Assembly (NCBI GenBank): GCA_024692905.1
Contig: JAILLY010000102.1
Location: forward strand, 186,001-250,000
Source: Lachnospiraceae bacterium
Lineage (GTDB): Bacteria; Bacillota; Clostridia; Lachnospirales; Lachnospiraceae
DNA: 64,000 bases
Reading direction: 5' to 3'
Below are positions 1 to 8,318 of the stretch, one piece after another. The position numbers and the translations under genes were made by a program. Each line of letters begins with the position of its first letter. Within the stretch, counting starts at the first letter, position 1. Under the pieces are notes generated by a model. It was not told the origin of the DNA, made no database searches, and was given only the letters and a program-made list of their open reading frames with translations.

Positions 1-1
1 G

Positions 2-1087
2 GACGTTTTTGAAGCAGGTGTTGAGTGCTCGAGCAAGACCATGTATCCCGACTGGTTAAGCCTTACCGGTAAGGGATATATCGCAAGTATGTATAAGCAG
101 TACGGCAAGATAATCTCACCCATGGGATGCCGCGCTTTTCTTTCGCCATGGTATGAGAGGGGCGGAATGCATCCTGCCGATGACAAAGATGTCCCCGTAT
201 TTGTGGGAAGGTTTAACGTCGGTGCGGTATCACTCCATCTGCCCATGATACTTGCCAAGGCCAGACAGGAGAGCAAGGATTTCTATGAGGTACTTGATTA
301 TTATCTTAACCTTATAAGGGGACTTCATAAGAGGACTTATGCTTACCTCGGGGAAATGAGGGCATCCACTAATCCGCTTGCATACTGTGAAGGCGGTTTC
401 TACGGGGGGCATCTTAAACTTACCGATAAGATAAAGCCGCTTCTTAAGGCTGCAACTGCGTCATTCGGCATCACTGCTTTCAATGAACTTCAGGAATTAT
501 ATAACGGCAAGTCGCTGGTTGAGGACGGCGAATTTGCCCTTGAGGTACTTGCATATATAAACAAAAAGATAAATGAATTTAAGGAAGAAGACGGACATCT
601 GTATGCCATATACGGAACCCCGGCAGAGAGCCTTTGCGGACTTCAGGTCAAACAGTTCCGCAAGAAATACGGCATTGTCGAGAATGTATCCGACAGGGAA
701 TATGTATCGAATTCCTTCCATTGCCACGTTACCGAGGATATAACCCCGATAGAAAAGCAGGATCTTGAATACAGGTTTTGGGAATTGTCAAACGGCGGCA
801 AGATCCAGTACGTTAAATATCCCATCGATTATAATCTCGAGGCGATAAAGACGCTTATAAGACGCGCTATGGACATGGGATTCTATGAAGGTGTCAATAT
901 GTCTTTGGCTTATTGTGATGACTGCGGACATCAGGAACTTGAGATGGATGTCTGCCCCAAGTGCGGCAGCCGTAACCTTACCAAGATTGAGCGAATGAAC
1001 GGTTATCTGTCCTACAGCAGGGTCCATGGGGATACAAGGCTCAATGATGCCAAGATGGCCGAGATTGCCGAAAGGAAGAGCATGTAG
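2..1087 (+). CDS. nrdD: Anaerobic (class III) ribonucleoside-triphosphate reductase, C-terminal part
   Basis: This is the catalytic subunit that makes dNTPs without oxygen, using a glycyl radical installed by NrdG. The frame is open from base 2 (DVFEAGVECSSK precedes the first Met at 41), so the 5' part lies outside the window and 361 residues are visible. The C-terminus carries the family's zinc site, with Cys pairs CDDC (about 914) and CPKC (about 952), followed by the glycyl-radical segment RMNGYL with the radical Gly codon at 1001-1003. The radical site and metal site are intact, so the enzyme should be active. The nrdG start follows one base after this stop, and the two form the usual nrdDG pair. 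Identity is very secure. Confidence 0.96.
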   Translation, partial: DVFEAGVECSSKTMYPDWLSLTGKGYIASMYKQYGKIISPMGCRAFLSPWYERGGMHPADDKDVPVFVGRFNVGAVSLHLPMILAKARQESKDFYEVLDYYLNLIRGLHKRTYAYLGEMRASTNPLAYCEGGFYGGHLKLTDKIKPLLKAATASFGITAFNELQELYNGKSLVEDGEFALEVLAYINKKINEFKEEDGHLYAIYGTPAESLCGLQVKQFRKKYGIVENVSDREYVSNSFHCHVTEDITPIEKQDLEYRFWELSNGGKIQYVKYPIDYNLEAIKTLIRRAMDMGFYEGVNMSLAYCDDCGHQELEMDVCPKCGSRNLTKIERMNGYLSYSRVHGDTRLNDAKMAEIAERKSM

Positions 1088-1088
1088 G

Positions 1089-1601
1089 ATGAGGTATCAC
1101 AATATAACCAAGGATGATATGTTAAACGGCGACGGCTTAAGGGTTGTGCTGTGGGTTGCGGGATGCGATCATTGCTGCAAGGATTGTCATAATCCGGTCA
1201 CCTGGGATCCCGACGGCGGCCTTCCGTTTGATGATAACGTAAAAAAGGAACTGTTCGATGAACTGAAGAAGGATTACATATCCGGCGTCACCTTCAGCGG
1301 AGGTGATCCGCTCCATCCGGCGAATATGACTGACATCACTTCGCTTGCCGCTCAGATTAAGGAAGAGTATCCCGATAAGACGATATGGCTTTATACGGGG
1401 GCCGACTGGGAAGATATTTATGAGCTTCCGCTCATGAAGTATCTTGATGTGCTGGTTGACGGTGAGTTTAAGACGGAGTTAAAAGACGTGAAGCTCTTGT
1501 GGAAGGGAAGCAGTAATCAGAGAGTCATAGATGTAAGGCAGACTCTTGCCTCAAAAGACCCACTCATCCCGGTGATCCATTGTCCGGATTACTATGTATA
1601 G
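1089..1601 (+). CDS. nrdG: Anaerobic ribonucleotide reductase activating protein (radical SAM)
   Basis: NrdG uses S-adenosylmethionine and a 4Fe-4S cluster to generate the glycyl radical on NrdD. The 170-residue protein has the N-terminal motif GCDHCCKDCHNP, which contains the cluster-binding CxxxCxxC (Cys at motif positions 2, 6 and 9), and then the SAM-contacting TFSGGDP segment. I chose the ATG at 1089 because it directly follows the nrdD stop and gives the family-typical N-terminus MRYHNITKDD. The frame remains open upstream to 1026, but that part is nrdD coding sequence. Translation is probably coupled to nrdD. Confidence 0.95.
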   Translation: MRYHNITKDDMLNGDGLRVVLWVAGCDHCCKDCHNPVTWDPDGGLPFDDNVKKELFDELKKDYISGVTFSGGDPLHPANMTDITSLAAQIKEEYPDKTIWLYTGADWEDIYELPLMKYLDVLVDGEFKTELKDVKLLWKGSSNQRVIDVRQTLASKDPLIPVIHCPDYYV

Positions 1602-1608
1602 AGCCGGT

Positions 1609-1638
1609 TTGGAAATAGTCACCGCCTCATATTATAAT
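1609..1638 (+). promoter_or_regulatory. Candidate sigma-A promoter for dut
   Basis: TTGGAA at 1609-1614 is followed after 18 bases by TATAAT at 1633-1638. The -10 is perfect, the -35 is partial, and the spacer is one base long. It lies in the 51-base gap between nrdG and dut, with the dut start 14 bases further on, so the transcript leader would be very short. Confidence 0.45.
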
Positions 1639-1652
1639 ATCAGGAGAATACC

Positions 1653-2099
1653 ATGCGTGAAACGATCAAAATAACATATCTTTCAGACAGGATCGAGAAA
1701 CTCAGATATATAGATGGCAAGTCAGACTGGATAGACCTTCGCTCCGCCGAGGATATCACACTTAAGAAAGGCGAATTTCATCTGATAAACCTCGGTGTGT
1801 CAATGTGTCTGCCCGATGGATATGAGATGCTTATCGCTCCGCGCAGTTCGACTTTTAAGAATTTCGGTATAATCCAGACCAACAGCGTCGGTGTAGTGGA
1901 TGAAGCCTATGGAAAGACGAGCAGCAAGGATGTTCTGATGATGCCCGTATACGCGGTAAGGGATACTGAGGTCCATGTTAATGACCGTGTGTGTCAGTTC
2001 CGTATAATAAGGCACCAGCCTGTGATCGATTTCGTCGAAGTTACGCCCGATAATGAAGGTGAGGCCCGTGGCGGATTCGGTTCCACGGGAGTAAAGTAG
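1653..2099 (+). CDS. dut: dUTP diphosphatase (dUTPase)
   Basis: The enzyme hydrolyses dUTP to dUMP, keeping uracil out of DNA and feeding dTMP synthesis. The 148-residue product has the trimeric dUTPase motifs in order: DLRSAED near residue 28 (motif 1, slightly divergent), APRSST near 62 (motif 2, with the catalytic-region Ser), a NSVGVVDEAY segment near 80 (motif 3, with the Asp that positions water), and the Gly-rich tail GGFGSTG (motif 5) at the end. The start has AGGAG nine bases upstream. It sits directly after nrdDG, which fits a deoxynucleotide supply cluster. Confidence 0.93.
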   Translation: MRETIKITYLSDRIEKLRYIDGKSDWIDLRSAEDITLKKGEFHLINLGVSMCLPDGYEMLIAPRSSTFKNFGIIQTNSVGVVDEAYGKTSSKDVLMMPVYAVRDTEVHVNDRVCQFRIIRHQPVIDFVEVTPDNEGEARGGFGSTGVK

Positions 2100-2106
2100 T
2101 CAGGTT

Positions 2107-3447
2107 TTGAAAAAGCATAAGATCTCTGCAGTACAGAATAAAAGCATAGCGGAAGAACTTGATATCAATAAAGGTGACTTCCTTCTTGAGATAAACGGCC
2201 AGAATCCTGAGGATATCTTTGACTACCAGTATCTTATCCAGGATGATTATCTTGAAGTTCTTATTGAGAAGCCGGACGGAGAGCAGTGGCTGCTCGAGAT
2301 AGACAAGGAACCGGATGAAGACCTTGGGATAGAATTCGATAACGGCCTGATGGACGGATACCGTTCGTGCCATAACAAGTGTATTTTTTGTTTCATCGAC
2401 CAGATGCCGTCCGGCATGAGGAGTACCCTTTACTTCAAGGATGATGATTCAAGACTGTCATTTCTTCAGGGGAACTATGTTACACTCACAAATATGAGTG
2501 ACCATGATATAGACAGGATAATTAAATATCATATGTCACCCATCAATATTTCTTTTCAGACAACAAACCCCAAACTAAGATGCATGATGTTAAATAACAG
2601 GTTTGCAGGAGAGGCCCTAAAAAAAGTCGACCGCCTGTATGAGGCCGGTATAACCATGAACGGCCAGATAGTCCTTTGCAGGGGAGTCAATGACAGGGAG
2701 GAACTTAAACGCAGCATATCCGATCTCATGAGATATATTCCCGTGCTTGAGAGTGTTTCCGTAGTGCCGGTGGGTTTGTCGCGTTACAGAGAGGGGCTGT
2801 ATCCTCTTGAACCTTTCACCTGCGAAGACGCAAGGATAACAATTGATATTATTGAAGGATTCCAGCGCCTTTCCTATAAGGAGCACGGCATACATTTCGT
2901 GCATGCTTCGGATGAATTCTATCTTCTTGCCGGCATGGAAATCCCCGAGGCCGGAAGGTATGACGGATATCTTCAGCTTGAGAACGGAGTCGGTATGATG
3001 AGGCTTCTTTGGGATGAATTCGATGAAGCATATGAGGAACTTAAGCTCTATCTTAAGTCACATGGATTAAATAACACCGGCGAGCGGGTAAGTATGGCAA
3101 CCGGAAAACTTGCAGCCCCTTACATAGGACGTATGGCCGGCAGGTTAATGGATGCTGTTCCCGACAGGGACATAAAGGTTTATGAGATCCGGAATGAATT
3201 TTTCGGGGAATCGATCACGGTGGCCGGCCTTCTGACCGGACAGGATATTGAAGCCCAGCTTAAGGGCAGGGACCTTGGGTCAAGGCTTATCCTGCCTCAG
3301 AGTGTATTGCGCTCGGGAGAGGATGTGTTCCTTGATGACATGCACCTTTCGGACCTTGAAAAATCTTTACAAGTACCCATAGATATTGTAAAATCAAGCG
3401 GATGGGATTTTGTGGAAACCGTACTGGGAGAGAGGATCTATGAGTAA
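2107..3447 (+). CDS. DUF512 family protein with N-terminal PDZ-like and radical-SAM-like domain
   Basis: This 446-residue protein belongs to the DUF512 family. An N-terminal PDZ-like segment (about 5-75, with [12 protein letters not shown]) precedes a radical-SAM-type cluster motif CHNKCIFC near residue 90 (CxxxCxxC) followed by FIDQMP. The C-terminal DUF512 region covers roughly the last 200 residues. The biochemical role is unknown to me; family members are conserved next to der in Clostridia. The start is TTG at 2107. No ATG lies nearby in frame, and the encoded [14 protein letters not shown] is a plausible family N-terminus, but the ribosome binding site is weak. Its last eight bases overlap the der start (ATGAGTAA), indicating translational coupling. 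Confidence 0.85.
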   Translation: MKKHKISAVQNKSIAEELDINKGDFLLEINGQNPEDIFDYQYLIQDDYLEVLIEKPDGEQWLLEIDKEPDEDLGIEFDNGLMDGYRSCHNKCIFCFIDQMPSGMRSTLYFKDDDSRLSFLQGNYVTLTNMSDHDIDRIIKYHMSPINISFQTTNPKLRCMMLNNRFAGEALKKVDRLYEAGITMNGQIVLCRGVNDREELKRSISDLMRYIPVLESVSVVPVGLSRYREGLYPLEPFTCEDARITIDIIEGFQRLSYKEHGIHFVHASDEFYLLAGMEIPEAGRYDGYLQLENGVGMMRLLWDEFDEAYEELKLYLKSHGLNNTGERVSMATGKLAAPYIGRMAGRLMDAVPDRDIKVYEIRNEFFGESITVAGLLTGQDIEAQLKGRDLGSRLILPQSVLRSGEDVFLDDMHLSDLEKSLQVPIDIVKSSGWDFVETVLGERIYE

Positions 3448-4762
3448 GCCGATAGTGGCTGTTGTCGGACGACCTAACGTCGGCAAATCTACACTCTTTA
3501 ATGCACTTTCGGGTTCGAGGATAAGCATAGTCAAAGATACGCCGGGTATAACGCGTGACAGGATATATGCCGAAGTTTCCTGGCTTGATCATGATTTTAC
3601 ACTGATAGATACCGGAGGTATCGAACCCGAGAGCAAGGATATCATTTTGTCGCAGATGCGTGAACAGGCGCAGATAGCGATCGACACTGCCGATGTTATC
3701 ATATTTATGGTTGATGTAAGGCAGGGCTTGCAGGACGCGGACGGCAAGGTCGCCGATATGTTAAGGCGCTCTAAGAAACCTGTCGTTCTTGCAGTAAACA
3801 AGGTCGATGATATCAAAAAATTCGGTAATGATGTATATGAGTTCTATAATCTCGGGATTGGCGAGCCGTTTGCGATATCATCCGCAAATATGATGGGGCT
3901 CGGGGATATGCTCGATGAGGTGGTATCACATTTTCCCGAACACGATCCGGATGAGGAGGATGATGACCGCCCGAGGGTTGCTATCGTCGGCAAGCCAAAT
4001 GTCGGTAAATCGTCGATCATAAACAAGCTTCTCGGTGAAGAACGCGTTATAGTATCGGAGATCGCCGGAACCACGAGAGACGCGGTGGATACGCCCGTTA
4101 TCCACAACGGCAGGGAATATGTTTTTATTGATACAGCCGGGCTCAGGCGCAAGAACAAGGTCAAGGAGGAACTCGAGCATTTTATGGTGGTCCGTACCGT
4201 GGGCGCAGTTGAACGCGCCGATGTGGTGGTGCTGGTCATAGATGCCCTCGAGGGAGTCACGGAACAGGATGCAAAGATCGCAGGTATAGCCCATGAAAGC
4301 GGAAAGGGAATGATCATAGCCGTCAATAAGTGGGATGCGATCGAAAAAAATGACAGGACAGTACGTGAATATGAAGAGAAGATAAGGAATATCCTTTCGT
4401 TTATGCCTTATGCGGAGCTTGTTTTCATATCCGCAAAGACAGGCCAGCGGCTCGGAAGGCTATACGATATCATAGATATGGTAGTCATGAACCATTCCAT
4501 GCGTGTCAAGACCGGACTTCTCAATGAGATCATGTCTGAAGCGGTGGCCATGCAGCAGCCGCCGTCCGACAAGGGAAAGAGGCTTAAGCTTTTTTATATA
4601 ACTCAGGCCGCGGTCAAGCCGCCCACCTTTGTTATCTTTGTGAATGATAAGGAGCTTATGCATTTTTCATATACCAGATATATTGAGAATCAGGTAAGGG
4701 AGGCCTTCGGGTTCAGGGGGACTCCGCTTAAATTCATAATACGGGAAAGAGGAAGTGAGTAA
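3440..4762 (+). CDS. der: Ribosome biogenesis GTPase Der (EngA), double G domain
   Basis: Der is an essential GTPase with two tandem G domains that acts in 50S subunit maturation. The 440-residue protein shows the first P-loop GRPNVGKS near residue 9 and the second GKPNVGKS near 185. NKVD and NKWD specificity motifs follow each, and a KH-like C-terminal domain ends in RERGSE. I start it at ATG 3440 ([10 protein letters not shown]). The frame is open upstream to 3410 but that would add non-family residues. It overlaps the DUF512 gene by eight bases and abuts plsY without a gap. Confidence 0.96.
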   Translation: MSKPIVAVVGRPNVGKSTLFNALSGSRISIVKDTPGITRDRIYAEVSWLDHDFTLIDTGGIEPESKDIILSQMREQAQIAIDTADVIIFMVDVRQGLQDADGKVADMLRRSKKPVVLAVNKVDDIKKFGNDVYEFYNLGIGEPFAISSANMMGLGDMLDEVVSHFPEHDPDEEDDDRPRVAIVGKPNVGKSSIINKLLGEERVIVSEIAGTTRDAVDTPVIHNGREYVFIDTAGLRRKNKVKEELEHFMVVRTVGAVERADVVVLVIDALEGVTEQDAKIAGIAHESGKGMIIAVNKWDAIEKNDRTVREYEEKIRNILSFMPYAELVFISAKTGQRLGRLYDIIDMVVMNHSMRVKTGLLNEIMSEAVAMQQPPSDKGKRLKLFYITQAAVKPPTFVIFVNDKELMHFSYTRYIENQVREAFGFRGTPLKFIIRERGSE

Positions 4763-5464
4763 ATGCAGCGTATCATATGTCTTATAATGGGATATGCGCT
4801 GGGACTTATCCAGACCGGATATATCGTAGGCAGGATAAAGGGTATCGATATAAGGAATTACGGAAGTAAAAATGCGGGAACAACCAATGTCTTAAGAACA
4901 CTTGGCAAAAAATACGGTGCAATCGTACTCCTGGGTGACGCGCTTAAATGCGTGATCGCCGTGGTGGCAGCCAGGCTTATCTTTTCCGCGAGTGCGCCCG
5001 ATATGATCAGTCTTCTTATGCTGTATGCGGCTGCGGGCGTCATACTCGGACATAATTTTCCTTTTTATATGAATTTTAAAGGCGGCAAGGGGATAGCGGC
5101 AACTCTCGGGCTTGCTTTGTCATATTGTTTTCAGGTGCGTAACGGATATCTTATCCTTCTTATCGCATTCGGGTGTTTTGCGGTTATCTTTTTTACCACA
5201 AATTATGTTTCGCTCGGTTCAATAATAGGTTATATTTCGCTGTTCATTTCCGTTATCGTTTTCGGTGAAAACGGGGCATTCGGGTTCCCGGAACAAAACA
5301 ACAGGGCATTGCTTACCGAGTATTATATCGTTATGGGACTTCTGACTTTCATGGCAATATTCAGACATAAGGCAAATATAAAAAGGCTCATCGAGGGCGA
5401 CGAACGTAAGACCTATCTTAAGTCCAAACCCGAGGCTGATGCCAAAGAACAAGGAGAATCATGA
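4763..5464 (+). CDS. plsY: Acyl-phosphate:glycerol-3-phosphate acyltransferase PlsY
   Basis: PlsY is an integral membrane enzyme that transfers an acyl chain from acyl-phosphate to glycerol-3-phosphate, the first step of phosphatidic acid synthesis. The 233-residue protein has several hydrophobic segments and the three family loops: GSKNAGTTNVLR near residue 34, GHNFPFYMNFKGGKG near 95, and a third in the C-terminal half. It is about 30 residues longer than typical, owing to a charged cytoplasmic tail (residues 205-233). The ATG directly follows the der stop codon. The next gene, gpsA, makes its substrate glycerol-3-phosphate. Confidence 0.94.
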   Translation: MQRIICLIMGYALGLIQTGYIVGRIKGIDIRNYGSKNAGTTNVLRTLGKKYGAIVLLGDALKCVIAVVAARLIFSASAPDMISLLMLYAAAGVILGHNFPFYMNFKGGKGIAATLGLALSYCFQVRNGYLILLIAFGCFAVIFFTTNYVSLGSIIGYISLFISVIVFGENGAFGFPEQNNRALLTEYYIVMGLLTFMAIFRHKANIKRLIEGDERKTYLKSKPEADAKEQGES

Positions 5465-5465
5465 T

Positions 5466-6482
5466 ATGGGCAAGGCTGCGATCATAGGGGCCGGAAGCTG
5501 GGGCACAGCGCTTGCGGTCGTACTTCACAATAACGGACATGAAGTGACTGTATGGTCCGCAATAACGGAAGAGATCGATATGCTCAGGGAAAAACATGAA
5601 CATGTCGATAAACTCCCCGGGGTAAAGCTCCCCGAGGATATGTCCTTTACTACGGACATTAAAGAGGCTTGTGCCGGTAAGGATATGCTTGTTCTTGCGG
5701 TGCCGTCACCGTTTACCAGAAGCACATCGGCACTGATGTCGCAACATGTCGCCAAAGACCTTCTTGTCGTGAGTGTTGCAAAGGGTATCGAAGAGAACAC
5801 ACTGATGACTCTTTCACAGATCATAAAAGAAGAGATCCCTCAGGCAAAGGTGGCTGTTTTATGCGGACCTTCGCATGCGGAGGAGGTAGGAAGAGGTATT
5901 CCGACAACCTGTGTTGCGGGAGCCGATGACAAGAAAACGGCACAGTACGTCCAGAACATGTTCATGAACGAGAATTTCAGGATATATACCAGTTCCGATG
6001 TGCTCGGAATGGAACTGGGAGCAGCTCTTAAAAATGTCGTGGCTCTTGCTGCCGGAATTGCCGACGGACTCGGATACGGTGATAATACAAAGGCTGCGCT
6101 CATTACCAGGGGTATCGCTGAGATAGGACGTCTGGGAGTAAGGATGGGCGGAAAGCTTGAAACCTTTGGAGGACTTACGGGGATAGGAGACCTTATAGTC
6201 ACCTGCGCCAGCATGCATTCACGCAACAGAAGGGCCGGTATACTCATAGGTCAGGGAAAAACGATGAATGAAGCGATGGCGGAGGTTAAGATGGTAGTGG
6301 AAGGCGTATACTCCGCAAAGGCGGCAAAAGCACTCGGTGAAAAATACGGTGTTGACCTTCCGATAATCGAACAGGTTAACAAGGTTCTCTTTGAAAATAA
6401 ACCGGCCGGTGATGCCGTACGCGATCTTATGCTCCGTGACAGGCGTGATGAAAACGGTTCGTTCGGCTGGGACGAAGGATGA
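5466..6482 (+). CDS. gpsA: Glycerol-3-phosphate dehydrogenase [NAD(P)+]
   Basis: GpsA reduces dihydroxyacetone phosphate to sn-glycerol-3-phosphate for phospholipid synthesis. The 338-residue protein begins with the dinucleotide-binding GAGSWGTALA, has GPSHAEEV near residue 140 and the catalytic-lysine segment KNVVALAAG near 190. I chose ATG 5466, which has AAGGAG about ten bases upstream. An in-frame ATG at 5439 lies within plsY and would add a nine-residue non-conserved leader. In many Clostridia gpsA is followed by spoIVA; here it is followed by the convergent metF, with one base between the two stop codons. Confidence 0.95.
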   Translation: MGKAAIIGAGSWGTALAVVLHNNGHEVTVWSAITEEIDMLREKHEHVDKLPGVKLPEDMSFTTDIKEACAGKDMLVLAVPSPFTRSTSALMSQHVAKDLLVVSVAKGIEENTLMTLSQIIKEEIPQAKVAVLCGPSHAEEVGRGIPTTCVAGADDKKTAQYVQNMFMNENFRIYTSSDVLGMELGAALKNVVALAAGIADGLGYGDNTKAALITRGIAEIGRLGVRMGGKLETFGGLTGIGDLIVTCASMHSRNRRAGILIGQGKTMNEAMAEVKMVVEGVYSAKAAKALGEKYGVDLPIIEQVNKVLFENKPAGDAVRDLMLRDRRDENGSFGWDEG

Positions 6483-6483
6483 G

Positions 6484-7344
6484 TCAAATGAGCGAAAGTA
6501 TAGCGCTTACCGTTTTGGAATTATTCATGGCGTAAATATGTATCCCCCTTACGCCGTGCGATTTAAGATCCTTTATCTGATCCGCGGCGTATCTTGTCCC
6601 GTATTCAAACATCCTCTCCGGATCGTCACCGTGAAGTGCAATGATATCGCTTAGTTTTTTGGGCACGGAGGAGCCTGAAAGAGTTACCGAACGGCCAAGC
6701 TGTCCGGCTTTGGTGATCGGCATTATGCCGCAGGTTACAGGGATCCGTATCCCGTTTTTGTCAAGCAGGTCAAAATATCTGTAGAAGAGTTCGTTGTCAA
6801 AACACATCTGTGTAGTCATAAAATCAAGCCCGGCATCCACCTTGCGCCTGATATTTTTTATATCTTCTTCAAGAGATGCAGATTCCGGATGCTTCTCGGG
6901 ATAGCATGCGCCGCCTATGCATACATTGTTTCCCATTTTATCGCGTATATATCCGACCATTTCGTTTGCATACATAAATTCCCTGCCGTTAAACTGTTCG
7001 TCCGTCATTGAAACCGGGCGGTCGCCGCGGAGCGCGAGTATGTTGTTTAACGACTCCTCTTTAAGCTGGGCAAGTGCTGCATCAAGATCCTTTTTTGTAT
7101 AACCTACGCATGTCATGTGACACAGCGCCTCAAGTCCCTTTTTCTGTCTGATATATGAGGCTATTTCAACGGTCTTTTTGGAATTGCTCCCGCCTGCGCC
7201 GTAAGTTACGCTTATAAAGTCGGGATCAAGTTTGGCCAGTTCATCTATGGTCTTTAATACGCCGGCATGATCATCATCCTTTTTAGGGGGAAATACCTCA
7301 AAGGAGAGAACGGTCTTTTTGCTGCCGAATATGTCTTTTATCAT
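6484..7344 (-). CDS. metF: Methylenetetrahydrofolate reductase
   Basis: MetF reduces 5,10-methylene-THF to 5-methyl-THF, supplying methyl groups for methionine synthesis (or, in acetogens, the Wood-Ljungdahl path). The 286-residue TIM-barrel flavoprotein has the N-terminal SFEVFPPK with the catalytic Glu, the SVTYGAGGS loop, LALRGDRP, and HPES near residue 155. I start at ATG 7344, with AAGGTG six bases upstream; a GTG at 7353 is an alternative. The gene stands alone on the minus strand and ends one base from gpsA. No transcription terminator is visible between them. Confidence 0.93.
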   Translation of the reverse strand: MIKDIFGSKKTVLSFEVFPPKKDDDHAGVLKTIDELAKLDPDFISVTYGAGGSNSKKTVEIASYIRQKKGLEALCHMTCVGYTKKDLDAALAQLKEESLNNILALRGDRPVSMTDEQFNGREFMYANEMVGYIRDKMGNNVCIGGACYPEKHPESASLEEDIKNIRRKVDAGLDFMTTQMCFDNELFYRYFDLLDKNGIRIPVTCGIMPITKAGQLGRSVTLSGSSVPKKLSDIIALHGDDPERMFEYGTRYAADQIKDLKSHGVRGIHIYAMNNSKTVSAILSLI

Positions 7345-7376
7345 GATGTACACCTTATCTTTCCGTTATGTTATCA

Positions 7377-7396
7377 TCTTCCCCTCAAAGGGAAGA
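7377..7396 (-). other. Stem-loop in the metF 5' leader
   Basis: Seven base pairs (7377-7383 with 7390-7396, TCTTCCC/GGGAAGA) enclose a six-base loop. It falls between the predicted metF transcription start (about 7415) and the start codon. On the minus strand no T-run follows it, so it is not an evident terminator; it may protect the mRNA or act in regulation. I do not recognise a known riboswitch here. Confidence 0.4.
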
Positions 7397-7421
7397 CTTT
7401 TCTTGATTTTAAAGCCAAAAT

Positions 7422-7450
7422 ATCTTATCATATATGTGTATGTTTGACAA
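7422..7450 (-). promoter_or_regulatory. Predicted sigma-A promoter of metF
   Basis: Read on the minus strand, TTGTCA (7450-7445) is followed after 17 bases by TAAGAT (7427-7422). Its -35 box lies on the same bases as the -35 of the divergent promoter for the MoxR operon, because TTTGACAAA is nearly palindromic. Confidence 0.6.
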
Positions 7451-7472
7451 ATGAAATATCCCTTAATATAAA
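7444..7472 (+). promoter_or_regulatory. Predicted strong sigma-A promoter of the moxR-to-thrC operon
   Basis: TTGACA at 7444-7449 (perfect -35) is followed after 17 bases by TATAAA at 7467-7472. The predicted start near 7479 leaves only about 11 bases before the first ATG, so the ribosome binding site AAGGA would lie at the very 5' end of the mRNA. It shares its -35 region with the metF promoter. Confidence 0.65.
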
Positions 7473-7490
7473 CAGCAGAAGGAAACCAAG

Positions 7491-8312
7491 ATGGATATCA
7501 ATGCTAACGGATTTAAGAGCACGGCGACATATGTGGCTTCGGATGAACTTATGTCGGCCGTGAATGTTGCGAGGATGTTAAAGAAGCCGCTCCTCATCAA
7601 AGGCGAACCCGGAACCGGCAAGACGATGCTGGCCCAGGCCATTGCCGAATCACTCGGACTTAAACTGATCATATGGAATATCAAGTCAACCACGAAGGCC
7701 CAGGACGGGCTTTATGTTTATGATACCATCCAAAGGCTTTATGACGGCCAGTTCGGAGAAGAAGGAGTAGACGATATAAGCAGGTATATCAAGCTCGGAA
7801 AGCTTGGCGAGGCTTTTTCATCCGATGAGCAGGTGGTGCTGCTTATAGACGAGATAGACAAGGCCGATCTTGAGTTCCCGAATGACCTCTTGTGGGAACT
7901 TGACCAGATGGAATTCTATATCCATGAGACCAAGGAAACGATCAGGGCAAAACACCGCCCGATCGTCATAATCACATCAAATGCCGAGAAGGAATTGCCC
8001 GATGCCTTCCTTCGCAGATGCATCTTTCACTATATCGCTTTTCCCGACAGGGAACTGATGAGTGAGATCGTCAGGACGCATTTTGATGAACTTGACGATA
8101 ATCTGCTTTCCGAAGCGCTCAGGGCGTTCTATGAGATCAGGGAAATAAGGGATGTAAAGAAGAAGCCGAGTACTTCGGAACTTATAGACTGGATCAGGGC
8201 GCTCCAGCTTGGCGGGATCCCGACCGAAAAGATCTGCTCGGAACTGCCCTTCATCGGAACAGTCATCAAAAAGGACGAGGATCTTGAGGCGGTTGTAAGG
8301 AGAAACGTTTAA
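7491..8312 (+). CDS. MoxR-family AAA+ ATPase
   Basis: This is a 273-residue AAA+ ATPase of the MoxR group, which usually works with a VWA-domain partner as a chaperone or remodelling machine. The Walker A motif is GEPGTGKT near residue 38, Walker B is LLIDEIDK near 122, a sensor-1 ITSNAEK is near 160, and the arginine-finger region FLRRC is near 171. The start has AAGGA eight bases upstream. The gene partner at 8319 encodes the expected VWA protein six bases later. What this pair acts on is unknown. The link to the downstream signalling genes is by co-transcription only. Confidence 0.88.
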   Translation: MDINANGFKSTATYVASDELMSAVNVARMLKKPLLIKGEPGTGKTMLAQAIAESLGLKLIIWNIKSTTKAQDGLYVYDTIQRLYDGQFGEEGVDDISRYIKLGKLGEAFSSDEQVVLLIDEIDKADLEFPNDLLWELDQMEFYIHETKETIRAKHRPIVIITSNAEKELPDAFLRRCIFHYIAFPDRELMSEIVRTHFDELDDNLLSEALRAFYEIREIRDVKKKPSTSELIDWIRALQLGGIPTEKICSELPFIGTVIKKDEDLEAVVRRNV

Positions 8313-8318
8313 GGATAT

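Noticed and set aside
3844..4326. 160-residue minus-strand frame inside der
   Set aside because: It is a mirror of the der coding sequence with low-complexity Ser/Thr composition and no start signals.
6391..6654. 87-residue plus-strand frame between gpsA and metF
   Set aside because: It overlaps two well-recognised genes, has no RBS and no family features.
7345..7490. Riboswitch (SAM or THF type) upstream of metF
   Set aside because: The leader is only about 70 bases and holds one simple hairpin; no conserved aptamer elements were recognised.
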